Source: Luteibacter jiangsuensis (GTDB lineage: Bacteria; Pseudomonadota; Gammaproteobacteria; Xanthomonadales; Rhodanobacteraceae). From it: a stretch of 64,000 nucleotides of DNA. The stretch covers positions 124,001 through 188,000 of the forward strand of contig NZ_JAAQQR010000001.1 in assembly GCF_011742555.1 (NCBI RefSeq). Direction: 5' to 3'. Positions 7,626-18,864 of this stretch are shown in pieces. The translations under genes and the position numbers were made by a program. A model generated the notes under the pieces. It made no database searches. It was not told the DNA's origin and worked only from the letters and a program-made list of their open reading frames with translations. Numbering within the stretch: the first letter of the stretch is position 1; each line of letters starts with the position of its first letter.

Positions 7626-8843
7626 ATGATGAAAGTGGCAAACGCGGTGTTATTCGCGGCTTTGACGGCAAACGTGGCCCACGCCCAGACCAACGCCGGC
7701 GAGCAGAAGCCCGACCCCGATCTGCCCTTCACCATCACCAGGGTGGCCAGTTTGGAGGTGCCATGGCGCATCGCCTTCCTGCCCGACGGCCGCATGCTGG
7801 TCACCGAGAAGGTCGGCCGCGTTGCCCTCGTGACGCCGGAAGGCGCCAAGACCGACCTCGGGGGCATACCGGCGAGTTATTACCAAGGTCAGAACGGCAT
7901 GCTGGGCGTGTTCCTGTCGCCTCACTACGCCACCGACCACAACGTGTACCTCACCTATGTCGAGCCCGGCGATTACGGCGGAGCTGTGGCCCTGGGTCGC
8001 GGGCGCCTGGTGCTCGACGACAAGCCGGGGCTCGAGGGCTTCCAGGTGTTGTGGCGCCAGGTGCCCCCGGGCAAGGGTGGACAGCCCGGCGGTCAGATCG
8101 CCTTCTCACCGGACGGCAAGTATCTCTTCCTGACAGTGGGCGATCGCCAGCGCATGACGCCCGCGCAAGACCCCAGTCAACCGGTGGGCAAGATCCTCCG
8201 GCTGACGCTCGACGGCAAGCCCGCGCCCGGCAACCCCTGGGCCGGCAAGGTCGGCGCGAGCACGATTCCGCTGATCGATCCGCCGGCCGACACCGAGAAG
8301 GCCAAGACGGCGCCCGTCGTCAGCACCTATACGTTCAAGGGTCCCAACCGCACCCCGGCGGAAACCTGGAGCATCGGCCACCGCACGCCGTACGGCCTTG
8401 CGTTCGCGCCGGACGGCCGCCTGTGGGAACTGGAACATGGCCCGCGCGGCGGCGACGAACTGAACCTGATCGAGCGTGGCAAGAACTACGGCTGGCCGCT
8501 GGTCTCCTATGGCATCAACTACAACGGCGTACCGATTCCCAGCCCCGACACGCGCCCCGACCTCGTGAAGCCGGTGATCTATTGGAGCCCGGTGATCGGT
8601 CCTGGCAATCTCATGTTCTACAAGGGCAAGCGGTTCCCGGAGTGGAATGGCAGCGCGCTGCTGAGCGGTCTCGCCAGCCTGGACATCGTTCGCGTCGTGT
8701 TCGACCACAAGGGCGGAGCCACCGCGGTCCAGCGCTGGACCGTCGGCAAGCGCGTCCGCGATATCGAAGAGGCGCCGGACGGTTCGCTCTGGATGCTGGA
8801 AGACGGCTCGCCCGGCGGCCTTTACCACCTTCTGCCGAAGTGA
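7626..8843 (+). CDS. PQQ-dependent aldose sugar dehydrogenase (GSDH/YliI family), exported
   Basis: A 405-residue six-bladed beta-propeller quinoprotein that oxidises aldoses to lactones in the periplasm. It starts at 7626 after GGAGGGAAGCGCGGAC with signal peptide MMKVANAVLFAALTANVAHA. Family motifs are VPWRIAFLPDGRMLVTEKVG, GQNGMLGVFLSPHY with the catalytic His, and the PQQ/Ca2+ site IGHRTPYGLAFAPDGRLWE, HGPRGGDELN and GKNYGWP. It is divergent from the ArsR gene and convergent with the halogenase. PQQ synthesis genes are not in the window. Confidence 0.87.
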   Translation: MMKVANAVLFAALTANVAHAQTNAGEQKPDPDLPFTITRVASLEVPWRIAFLPDGRMLVTEKVGRVALVTPEGAKTDLGGIPASYYQGQNGMLGVFLSPHYATDHNVYLTYVEPGDYGGAVALGRGRLVLDDKPGLEGFQVLWRQVPPGKGGQPGGQIAFSPDGKYLFLTVGDRQRMTPAQDPSQPVGKILRLTLDGKPAPGNPWAGKVGASTIPLIDPPADTEKAKTAPVVSTYTFKGPNRTPAETWSIGHRTPYGLAFAPDGRLWELEHGPRGGDELNLIERGKNYGWPLVSYGINYNGVPIPSPDTRPDLVKPVIYWSPVIGPGNLMFYKGKRFPEWNGSALLSGLASLDIVRVVFDHKGGATAVQRWTVGKRVRDIEEAPDGSLWMLEDGSPGGLYHLLPK

Positions 8844-8860
8844 CCGTCGTCGACAGTGGT

Positions 8861-10456
8861 TCAGGCCGAGGCGTGGACAACGCCGGCGGCATGACCCTGG
8901 CCGCGCCGGACGTGCTCTTCACACAGCTGCTCGACAAGCGCCCGATGATCCGGCAGATCGTCGAGCGCGCGCAGGGCGGCCTGCTGGATCATGGCGAACT
9001 CGTGGCGCGCGGCGTCCACCTGCGGGTAAGCGCTGCGCATGGGTTCGAGATCGGTCTTGAACTCCATGCCGTACAACACGTATTGCCAGCTGGAGGTCAT
9101 GAACATCTCCAGGTCGCTGACGAAATCCAGCCTGTGCGGCGGGCGGCGCTTCCACTTCGCGAGCTTGTCCTGCAGGGTCGCCGGAATGCTCGCGGGGTCG
9201 GTGTTGTCGATCCAGAAACGCGAATCGCGGCGCTGGCTCAGGCAATAGTGCATCTTGATGAAGTCGATGATGCGATCGTAACGGGCCACCATCATCTCGT
9301 TGAAGTGACGCGCGGCGCCTTCCATCTCGTCGGTGTCGATGGGTAGAAGGTGCGTGAGCATATAGGTCGCCAGTTCCACCAGGGCAATGCCTGTGGATTC
9401 CAGCGGTTCCACGAAGCCGCCTGCGAGGCCTACCGCCACGCAGTTCTTGCGCCAATGCTCCGGACGGTACCCCGTTTCGAACTTGATGTGCATGGCCTTC
9501 AGGGCATCGCCCGCGGGGCCCACGTAGCGCCGGAATACTTCCTCGGCGCGCTGGTCGTCGGTGTGCCGCGACGAATACACGTAACCCACGCCACGCCGCT
9601 TCTGCAGGCCGATGTCCCAGATCCACCCGGCCTCCTGGGCCGTGGAAATCGTGTACGAGGCGATCGGGGCGTCGGGGGTGTCATAGGGTACCTGCATCGC
9701 CACAGCGCGGTCGGCGAACAGCACATCCGCGCGGCTGCGGAACGGCGACTGCATGGCGTTGCCGATGAGGGCGCCGCGCAGGCCGGTGCAGTCCACGTAG
9801 AGATCGGCGGTGAGTGCGCCCTCCTCCTTCGTCACCACCCGTGCGATGGCGCCACGCTCGTCCAGTTCCGTCCGCTCCACGGTCGCCTCATGGCGCACCA
9901 CACCGAGTGCCTGCTGGCCATGCTCCGCCAGCACGCGTGCGAAGCAGGCGGCGTCGAAGTGGAACGCATGGTTCATCGGGCCCTGGTAGTCCGCATCCCT
10001 TGCCCGTTTGGGCGCGCGCGAGTGATCGACCAGGGTGGTCTGCATCGACACGGCGTCGGCGAACGGCATGCCCGCGGGAGCGACGCCCAGCAGCCAGTAC
10101 GGCAGCAGCTCCGGCCCACCAGGCCGCTGGCTGGGAACGTTGAACGGGTGGAAGAAATGATCCGGCCCGGGTGCGCCGGGCGGGCGTACCCAGTGGCGAT
10201 AGTGGATGCCCTGTTTGTACGTTGCCGTGGCACCGACGAGGAAACGGCGCTCGTCGAGACCGATGGCCGACAGCGTGCCGCGAATGGAGGGGAACGTGGC
10301 CTCGCCGACACCCAGCAGACCGATGTCGGGCGATTCCACCAGGTGCACCTGCACGCTCCGCGGATCGACCGCGCTGACCGCCTTGGCGAGATAGCACGCC
10401 GCCAGCCATCCGGCGGTGCCGCCGCCCACGATCAATACTTTCTTCAGACGCGCCAT
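8861..10456 (-). CDS. Flavin-dependent tryptophan-halogenase family protein
   Basis: A 531-residue FADH2-dependent halogenase-like enzyme. The start at 10456 (MARLKKVLIVGGGTAGW) puts the FAD GxGxxG motif at the N-terminus; a TTG further upstream is less likely. The catalytic Lys is K81 in TYKQGI (PrnA K79) and the Glu is E353 in GGFVEPLESTG (PrnA E346). The WxWxIP motif appears as GWIWDIGL, with Gly replacing Pro. It lies downstream of a TonB-dependent receptor, the usual setting of the carbohydrate-locus halogenases of Xanthomonas and Caulobacter, whose substrates are mostly unknown. Free Trp is not implied. Confidence 0.85.
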   Translation of the reverse strand: MARLKKVLIVGGGTAGWLAACYLAKAVSAVDPRSVQVHLVESPDIGLLGVGEATFPSIRGTLSAIGLDERRFLVGATATYKQGIHYRHWVRPPGAPGPDHFFHPFNVPSQRPGGPELLPYWLLGVAPAGMPFADAVSMQTTLVDHSRAPKRARDADYQGPMNHAFHFDAACFARVLAEHGQQALGVVRHEATVERTELDERGAIARVVTKEEGALTADLYVDCTGLRGALIGNAMQSPFRSRADVLFADRAVAMQVPYDTPDAPIASYTISTAQEAGWIWDIGLQKRRGVGYVYSSRHTDDQRAEEVFRRYVGPAGDALKAMHIKFETGYRPEHWRKNCVAVGLAGGFVEPLESTGIALVELATYMLTHLLPIDTDEMEGAARHFNEMMVARYDRIIDFIKMHYCLSQRRDSRFWIDNTDPASIPATLQDKLAKWKRRPPHRLDFVSDLEMFMTSSWQYVLYGMEFKTDLEPMRSAYPQVDAARHEFAMIQQAALRALDDLPDHRALVEQLCEEHVRRGQGHAAGVVHASA

Positions 10457-10546
10457 GGAGTGTCCCCGCCGCTGCCGAACGATGATCAAAAAGAATTGCC
10501 GGGCCGCCCCACGCGAGCCCGGCAAGCGCCATTCACTGGGAGAGAT

Positions 10547-10571
10547 GGCGACGCCCTTCCGGGGCGTCGCC
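10547..10571 (-). terminator. Intercistronic stem-loop between TonB receptor and halogenase
   Basis: Perfect 10-bp arms GGCGACGCCC/GGGCGTCGCC with a 5-nt loop. No U-run follows on the minus strand, so it is more likely an attenuator or mRNA-stabilising hairpin than a full terminator. Confidence 0.5.
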
Positions 10572-10625
10572 AGAACGGCAAACCTCAGGCGGCCGACGCG
10601 TCATGGGGGCCGCCGTGCATCAGGG

Positions 10626-13055
10626 TCAGAACCAGACGCCGAGCTGGACGCCATACGTACGCGGCGCAAGGTACTGCGACACGTACTGCAGCGACCCGTC
10701 GGACATGAGGAAGCGGCCGGCGCTGGTGCGGATCTTCCCGTCGGAGACGTTCTGCACATACGCGTTCACCCACCACTTGTCGCCCGGCTCGCTGTAGCGC
10801 AGCGACACGTCGCCGCGGGTGTACGACTTCTGCCGGTCGCCCGAGCCCAGGTTGAAGTAGCTGAGCCACTGGGAGCTCTGGTACTGCGCGCTGATGCGTG
10901 GCGTGAGGCGGCCGCCGTTCGCGAGGTGGAACGTATGCTCGTAGATGCCGGTGAGCGACACGTTGGGCGCATGCGGCAGGTCGTTGCCGGTCACGTTCGC
11001 GCAGTTGGCGAGGTTGGACTCCGGCGGGCACGCGGGCAGGCCCTGGTAATCGTTCGAACCGGCATACACCAGCCGTCCCAGTTCCTTCTTCGGAATGGCG
11101 GAGAAGATCAGGTTGAAGCGATCGTCGGTGGCCTGATAGGCCAGTTCCGATTCGATGCCGAGGACCTTGGTGCTGCCGCCCACATTGGAGAAGCCCAGGC
11201 CATGATTGCCATCCGGGTACACGATGGGCGCCGAGAGCTGGAAGTTCTTGAAGTCTTCGTAATAGACGGCCGAGTTCCACGTCATGTGGCCATCGAGGAA
11301 GGTGAACTTGCTGCCGACTTCGTAGTTGGTCAGCGTCTCGGGCTTGTACAGCGTGCCCGCGTCCTGCGTGCCGCCCGACTTGTAGCCGGTGGACACGCTG
11401 GCGTAGAGCAAGCCGTTCTCGCTCACGTCGGTGTCCAGGCGCAGCAACCAGGTGGGCTTGCTCTTGCTGTAGCGGGCGGTGTTCCGCTGCGAGATGGAGA
11501 AGCCGTTCGACGGATTCGGATACACATCCGGGGAAATGGGTACCTGGGGAACGGTCGGGTCATACGCCCAGCCCCAGTTGATGCCGCCCTTGTTTTCCTT
11601 GGTGTCGTGCGACCAGCGCGCGCCGCCCGTCAAGCGCCAGTGATCGCTCAAGTGCCACGTGGCCTGACCGAACACCGCATACGACTCCACGGTTTCCTTC
11701 GGCTGGATGAAGGAACCCTGCCAGCTCACGGTACCGTAGCGCGTGCCGTTCATGATGGGGATGTCGAAGCGGATATCGTTGTCTTCGTAGCCGTAGTACG
11801 CACCGAGGATCCAGTCCACGGTCTGCGGGCCCACGGACTTGAGGTTGATTTCCTGGCTCCAGTTCTTGTAGTTGGAGTCGTTGGTGCGATCGTCCTGGTA
11901 GACGCCGTTGGTCGTGAAGCTGGTCGGTACGCTGACGCCCACATCCTGATCGAAGTCGCTCTTGCCGGAATACTTGTTGTAGCCGGCGATGTAGCTGAGC
12001 TGCACGCCGTCGTTGATCGTCCAGTCCATGCGGCTGCGCACGGTGTTCGACGTGCGGTGCAGGTAGGGCGCGGTGTCGATCAGCGCCGACCAGAAATCCT
12101 GGCCCTGGCGCGGAGTCTGCATCAGGCTGAGGCTGGGCGTGCCGCGATCGACGAAGTACTCGTACGACAGGTTCCACTTGAAGGCGTCGCTCGGCTGCCA
12201 CAACGTGCTGATGCGCGCGGCGGACTGATCCTGTGCGTTGTACTTGTCGCCGTTCTGCACGTACCAGCTGGGATCGATCGGCCTGAAGTTGGCCGGGTTG
12301 CCGCCGGAGGCGAGGTAGGCCTGTTGTTGCTGGGCCACACTGGGCAATTGCCCCGATGGCTTCTGGTAATCGACGTAGCCGTCGTGCTGCTGGTGCACCG
12401 CGGCCACGCGCATGGCGAAGGTATCGCTGATGGGCAGGTTGAACGCCGCCCTTGCACCCGACTGGTTGTAGTTGCCGGCTTCCACCTGCGCGTTGCCGTA
12501 GAAGCCCGCGCCGATGTCCGGCTTGGCGGTCTGGAAGCTGATGGCGCCGGCGGTGGAATTGCGGCCCCAGAGCGTGCCCTGCGGGCCACGCAGGGTTTCC
12601 ACGCCTTCCATGTCGAGCAGCAGGCCGGAAGCGGCCTCGGCTCGCGGCGCGTAGACGCCGTCGACGAAGGTGGCGACTTCCGGATCGGCGTATTCGGTCT
12701 TGGCGCTGTCATTGCCGATGCCGCGGAGCGTCAGCGTCACGACGCCATGATCGCCCTGCGAGGTGCCTTGCAGACCGGGAACCAGCTTCGTGAGGTCCTG
12801 CACCGTCATCACGCGTTCCCTGTCGAGCGTGTCGACCGTGATCGCGGTAACGGCCACCGGCGTCTTCTGCAGAGGCGTTTCGCGCTTGGTCGCGGTGACC
12901 GAGACGGCGTCCAGGTTCTGCACCTTCCGTTCGGCGGTCGCCGGGTTCTTCGACGCGGCATCCTGCCCCGTGGTTTCCTGGTCCGCGGCAAGCAGCGTGC
13001 CCGGAGCGATCACGAGCGATATGGCGACGTACAACAAGTTGCGATGCAGACTCAT
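10626..13055 (-). CDS. TonB-dependent outer-membrane receptor
   Basis: An 809-residue TonB-dependent receptor. The ATG at 13055 has GGAGAGCCAG directly upstream and opens signal peptide MSLHRNLLYVAISLVIAPGT. The plug carries the LDAVSVTATKR start and FVDGVYAPRAEAASGLLLDM/GVETLRGPQGTLWGRNSTAG; the barrel ends in VQLGVWF with a terminal Phe for Bam recognition. In this locus it most likely imports an oligosaccharide for the GH3 and GH35 enzymes. A palindromic LacI-type operator lies 103 nt upstream. Confidence 0.9.
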   Translation of the reverse strand: MSLHRNLLYVAISLVIAPGTLLAADQETTGQDAASKNPATAERKVQNLDAVSVTATKRETPLQKTPVAVTAITVDTLDRERVMTVQDLTKLVPGLQGTSQGDHGVVTLTLRGIGNDSAKTEYADPEVATFVDGVYAPRAEAASGLLLDMEGVETLRGPQGTLWGRNSTAGAISFQTAKPDIGAGFYGNAQVEAGNYNQSGARAAFNLPISDTFAMRVAAVHQQHDGYVDYQKPSGQLPSVAQQQQAYLASGGNPANFRPIDPSWYVQNGDKYNAQDQSAARISTLWQPSDAFKWNLSYEYFVDRGTPSLSLMQTPRQGQDFWSALIDTAPYLHRTSNTVRSRMDWTINDGVQLSYIAGYNKYSGKSDFDQDVGVSVPTSFTTNGVYQDDRTNDSNYKNWSQEINLKSVGPQTVDWILGAYYGYEDNDIRFDIPIMNGTRYGTVSWQGSFIQPKETVESYAVFGQATWHLSDHWRLTGGARWSHDTKENKGGINWGWAYDPTVPQVPISPDVYPNPSNGFSISQRNTARYSKSKPTWLLRLDTDVSENGLLYASVSTGYKSGGTQDAGTLYKPETLTNYEVGSKFTFLDGHMTWNSAVYYEDFKNFQLSAPIVYPDGNHGLGFSNVGGSTKVLGIESELAYQATDDRFNLIFSAIPKKELGRLVYAGSNDYQGLPACPPESNLANCANVTGNDLPHAPNVSLTGIYEHTFHLANGGRLTPRISAQYQSSQWLSYFNLGSGDRQKSYTRGDVSLRYSEPGDKWWVNAYVQNVSDGKIRTSAGRFLMSDGSLQYVSQYLAPRTYGVQLGVWF

Positions 13056-13158
13056 CTGGCTCTCCCCATCCATCGATTGAATATGTGTTGTCCGCCGCGT
13101 GCATCGGTCGTGACAAAGATTTCCCCTATTCCCCGAGCGGCACGTCATCGATCCTTGA

Positions 13159-13174
13159 ATGACAGCGCTGTCAT
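13159..13174. promoter_or_regulatory. LacI-family operator, TonB receptor promoter
   Basis: ATGACAGCGCTGTCAT is a perfect 16-bp palindrome 103 nt upstream of the receptor start. Its 14-bp core recurs exactly at 15981-15994 before the GH3 gene. The rest of 13056-13346 holds no gene. Confidence 0.75.
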
Positions 13175-13346
13175 CGTTGGATCATAGAACTCCGGGGCGA
13201 CGAATGCTTGCCGCATGGCAGCACGGCGGCATCGTCCATACACACCCTTCAAACACGGTTTTCCTTGACTACGCCGCGCCTGTCTCCCCGGGCATTTTGC
13301 TGCGGAGCAAACCGGCGCGACGCATGGTGCTTCACATCCGTGCGGT

Positions 13347-15923
<2,577 letters not shown>

Positions 15924-15980
15924 TGAACCCTCCTGGCTGCACGCCGGCGGCGCGCTTCACGGGGCGCATACTGGCAGGAA

Positions 15981-15994
15981 TGACAGCGCTGTCA
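15981..15994. promoter_or_regulatory. LacI-family operator, GH3 promoter
   Basis: TGACAGCGCTGTCA is a perfect palindrome 57 nt upstream of the GH3 start, identical to the core of the site at 13159-13174. It sits between the GH3 gene and the upstream LacI gene on the same strand. Confidence 0.75.
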
Positions 15995-16038
15995 ATTTGC
16001 TATGCAGCATGGCGGCGTGCTGCGCCGGACATGTACTT

Positions 16039-17052
16039 TCAGGGGACTGCCGCCGTAGAGCCGCGGATCTGCAGGGAGAAGGGCACCTGTACCAGGCGGC
16101 CGCTGCCGTGGTTGCGCAACTCGCCGAGCAGTTGCTCGGCGGCCATCCTGCCCATCTCGCGGCTCGGCTGTTGCACCGTGGTGAGGGCCGGCCAGAGCTG
16201 ACGGGACAGCGGCGTGTCGTCGAAGCCGCAGACCGACAGGTCCTGGGGCACCTTCAATCCGTACTCGCCCGCCGCCCACATCACGCCGGTGGCCATATCG
16301 TCGTTGGCAGCGAACACCGCCGTCGGGCGGGTGGGCAAGGACAAAAGTTGCCGCGCCGCGGCCACGCCGGAGGCGAAGGTAAAGGCACCCTGCACTACCA
16401 ACTCGGGCTCCTCGGGAATGCCTGCGGCGGCCATCGCCTCGCGATAACCGGCGAGGCGCCAGCGGCTGGCGCCGTGATTGGCGATGCCGATCACATGCGC
16501 GATGCGCCGGTGTCCCAGGGCGAGCAGGTGGTCCACGATGGCGCGGGCGGCCTGCTGCTCGTCCATCGTTACGCCAAGGGTCTTGCCCTTCCGCAGCGGC
16601 GACACACTGGCATACGGTACGTTGCGCTCGCGCAACCGCTTCAGCAGCGGTGCGTAATCGGTGAGGGGCGGAGTGAGCACTACGCCGTCCGGATGGTGAT
16701 CGGAGATCAACGCGTCGAAGCGGCGGATGAAGTCGCCGTCCCGCATGCGGAGCGGACGCACCATCATGCTGTAGCGATGTGCGTCGCAGGCCTCGAGCAC
16801 GCCGTCCTGGATTTCCGCCAGATAGGTAGACGACGGGTTGTCGTTGTTGTCGTAGAGCATCGCCACCAGGAATGAACGGTTCCCGGCGAGGCTGCGCGCG
16901 GAGGGATGCGGGCGGTAGTCCATGGCCTCCATGGCCGCGCGCACGCGCTGGCGCGTGGCCTCCGTTACGTTGGCCTCGTCATTCAGCACGCGCGAGACGG
17001 TCTTGGGCGACACGTTCGCTGCGCGCGCCACATCTTCGAGGCGTACCCGCAT
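16039..17052 (-). CDS. LacI-family transcriptional regulator
   Basis: A 337-residue LacI/GalR repressor. The N-terminal HTH and hinge are canonical: MRVRLEDVARAANVSPKTVS, RVLNDEANVTEATRQRV, then DYRPHPSARSLAGNRS. The periplasmic-binding-like effector domain follows, with GHRRIAHVIG, FAANDDMATGVMWAAGEYGL and SVCGFDDTPLSRQLWPALT. It probably represses the surrounding glycan genes through the TGACA-N4-TGTCA sites and is released by a sugar. Confidence 0.92.
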   Translation of the reverse strand: MRVRLEDVARAANVSPKTVSRVLNDEANVTEATRQRVRAAMEAMDYRPHPSARSLAGNRSFLVAMLYDNNDNPSSTYLAEIQDGVLEACDAHRYSMMVRPLRMRDGDFIRRFDALISDHHPDGVVLTPPLTDYAPLLKRLRERNVPYASVSPLRKGKTLGVTMDEQQAARAIVDHLLALGHRRIAHVIGIANHGASRWRLAGYREAMAAAGIPEEPELVVQGAFTFASGVAAARQLLSLPTRPTAVFAANDDMATGVMWAAGEYGLKVPQDLSVCGFDDTPLSRQLWPALTTVQQPSREMGRMAAEQLLGELRNHGSGRLVQVPFSLQIRGSTAAVP

Positions 17053-17170
17053 GGACTCTCCGTTTTTCGATCGCGCTATTGAATCGACTATGCCGCCGGA
17101 AGCGTACCGTTTACAAGCGTGATCGCGGCCGTGAATGCTGCGGTCGCAGCATGCGGGACGCGCGGGCCCA

Positions 17171-17184
17171 TGACATAACTGTCG
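17171..17184. promoter_or_regulatory. Imperfect LacI-type operator before the MFS gene
   Basis: TGACATAACTGTCG keeps the half-sites TGACA and TGTC at the same spacing as the two perfect operators but loses the central GCGC and last A. It lies 121 nt before the MFS start. The rest of 17053-17305 shows nothing else. Confidence 0.45.
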
Positions 17185-17305
17185 CCGGAGGAGGAAACCA
17201 TGACCCGCAAGAATCGAGGCGCAGGCTCACTGCGCACATGCCGAGCACGCTGTTCACAGGCGTGCGCGAACGGCATGCCGTCGCCGGCATGAAGGCCCGG
17301 CGCCG

Positions 17306-18799
17306 ATGAGGGAGCGATCCCCCCTTTCGTTCTGGCAGATATGGAACATGTGTTTCGGCTTCCTCGGCCTCCAGTTCGGCCTGGCCCTGCAGAACGCCAA
17401 TGTCAGCCGCATCTTCCAGACCCTGGGTGCGGATGTGAACGACATTCCCGCCCTGTGGATCGCCGCGCCGCTGACCGGACTGATCGTGCAGCCGATCGTC
17501 GGCCACTATTCCGACCGCACGTGGAACCGGCTGGGCCGGCGCCGTCCGTATTTTCTGGCCGGCGCGGTGTTCGCCTCGCTGGCACTGCTGTGGATGCCGA
17601 ACGCGCCGGCGCTGTGGATCGCCGCCGGCCTGCTGTGGATCCTGGACGCGTCGATCAACGTGTCGATGGAGCCGTTCCGCGCCCTGGTGGGCGATCAACT
17701 CCCCACGCGGCAGGGTCCTGCCGGCTTCGCCATGCAGAGCTTCTTCATCGGTGCGGGTGCCGTGGTCGCGTCCATCCTGCCCTGGGTGCTGGCGCACTTC
17801 GGCGTCGCCAACGTGGCGCCGGAGGGAGGCATTCCGGACACGGTGAAATACGCGTTCTACGCCGGCGGTGCCGTACTGCTGGGAGCGGTGCTCTGGACCA
17901 TGCTCACCACACGGGAATACCCGCCCACACAGTTGCGATCGTTTACCGACAACGTACCCGAAGGCCCATCGGCGGACGTGTCGCGCGCCGGGCGGCCGGG
18001 GTCGCTGCTGCTGTTGGCGGGCATGGGCGTGATCTTCGCCATAAGGCACTTCGCGCTCGAAAAGGAGGTTTATCTTCTGGGCGGCGGTTTGATCGTGTTC
18101 GGCCTCCTGCTCACCTGGCTCAGTCGCACCCGCAGCAAGGGCATGCTGCGCGAGGTGATGGGCGATCTGTACGGCATGCCTGTATCCATGCGCCGTCTGG
18201 CGGGCGTGCAGCTGTTCTCCTGGTTCGCCCTGTTCGCAATGTGGATCTACACCACGGCCGGCGTGACGCAGACGATGTACGCCGCCGCCGATACCGGGTC
18301 GTCGGCCTATAACGAGGGGGCCAACTGGGTGGGCGTGCTGTTCGCCGCGTACAACGGATTCGGTGCCCTGGCCGCGGTGGTCATCCCGCTGATGGTGCGC
18401 CATTGGGGACTGAGGTCCAGCCACATGATCAACCTTTGCCTGGGCGGCGCCGGGTTGCTGTCGTTCCTTTATATCCGCGACCCGCGCTGGTTGCTCCTGT
18501 CGATGCTGGGTGTGGGATTCGCGTGGGCGTCGATCCTGTCGCTGCCCTACGCGATGCTTTCGGATCGTCTGCCCACGACGAAAATGGGCGTCTACATGGG
18601 CATCTTCAACTTCTTCATCGTGATTCCGCAGGTGCTCGCCGCCAGCATTCTCGGCCTGCTGCTGCGCGTGTGCTTCCATGGTCAGCCCATCGCGGCGCTC
18701 GGGCTGGGCGGAGCCAGTCTCTTCATCGCCGGCCTGTGCACGCTGTACGTTCCCGATCCCCGCACCCGGCTCCGGAGCAAATTCCACAAAGTTGCATAA
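17306..18799 (+). CDS. MFS sugar transporter (SLC45/GPH-like)
   Basis: A 497-residue inner-membrane transporter with about 12 hydrophobic segments and the FWQIWNMCFGFLGLQFGLALQ start typical of SLC45-type sugar carriers. The loop motif GHYSDRTWNRLGRRRPYFLAG matches the MFS signature between TM2 and TM3. No strong ribosome site precedes the ATG at 17306. Its place between LacI and a beta-galactosidase suggests uptake of a di- or oligosaccharide from the periplasm. Confidence 0.87.
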   Translation: MRERSPLSFWQIWNMCFGFLGLQFGLALQNANVSRIFQTLGADVNDIPALWIAAPLTGLIVQPIVGHYSDRTWNRLGRRRPYFLAGAVFASLALLWMPNAPALWIAAGLLWILDASINVSMEPFRALVGDQLPTRQGPAGFAMQSFFIGAGAVVASILPWVLAHFGVANVAPEGGIPDTVKYAFYAGGAVLLGAVLWTMLTTREYPPTQLRSFTDNVPEGPSADVSRAGRPGSLLLLAGMGVIFAIRHFALEKEVYLLGGGLIVFGLLLTWLSRTRSKGMLREVMGDLYGMPVSMRRLAGVQLFSWFALFAMWIYTTAGVTQTMYAAADTGSSAYNEGANWVGVLFAAYNGFGALAAVVIPLMVRHWGLRSSHMINLCLGGAGLLSFLYIRDPRWLLLSMLGVGFAWASILSLPYAMLSDRLPTTKMGVYMGIFNFFIVIPQVLAASILGLLLRVCFHGQPIAALGLGGASLFIAGLCTLYVPDPRTRLRSKFHKVA

Positions 18800-18864
18800 A
18801 ACCCCAAAGTCACCCATCCTTCGGCCGACGCCGCAAAGGCGATCCGTCATCGATCGGAGGTGGG

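Noticed and set aside
10416-13187. 923-codon open frame on the plus strand
   Set aside because: It lies fully antisense to the TonB receptor, has low-complexity His/Arg/Val-rich translation and no family motifs; it is a shadow of high-GC codon use.
17111-18850. 579-codon minus-strand frame
   Set aside because: Antisense to the MFS gene, which has clear membrane segments and family motifs; the shadow has none.
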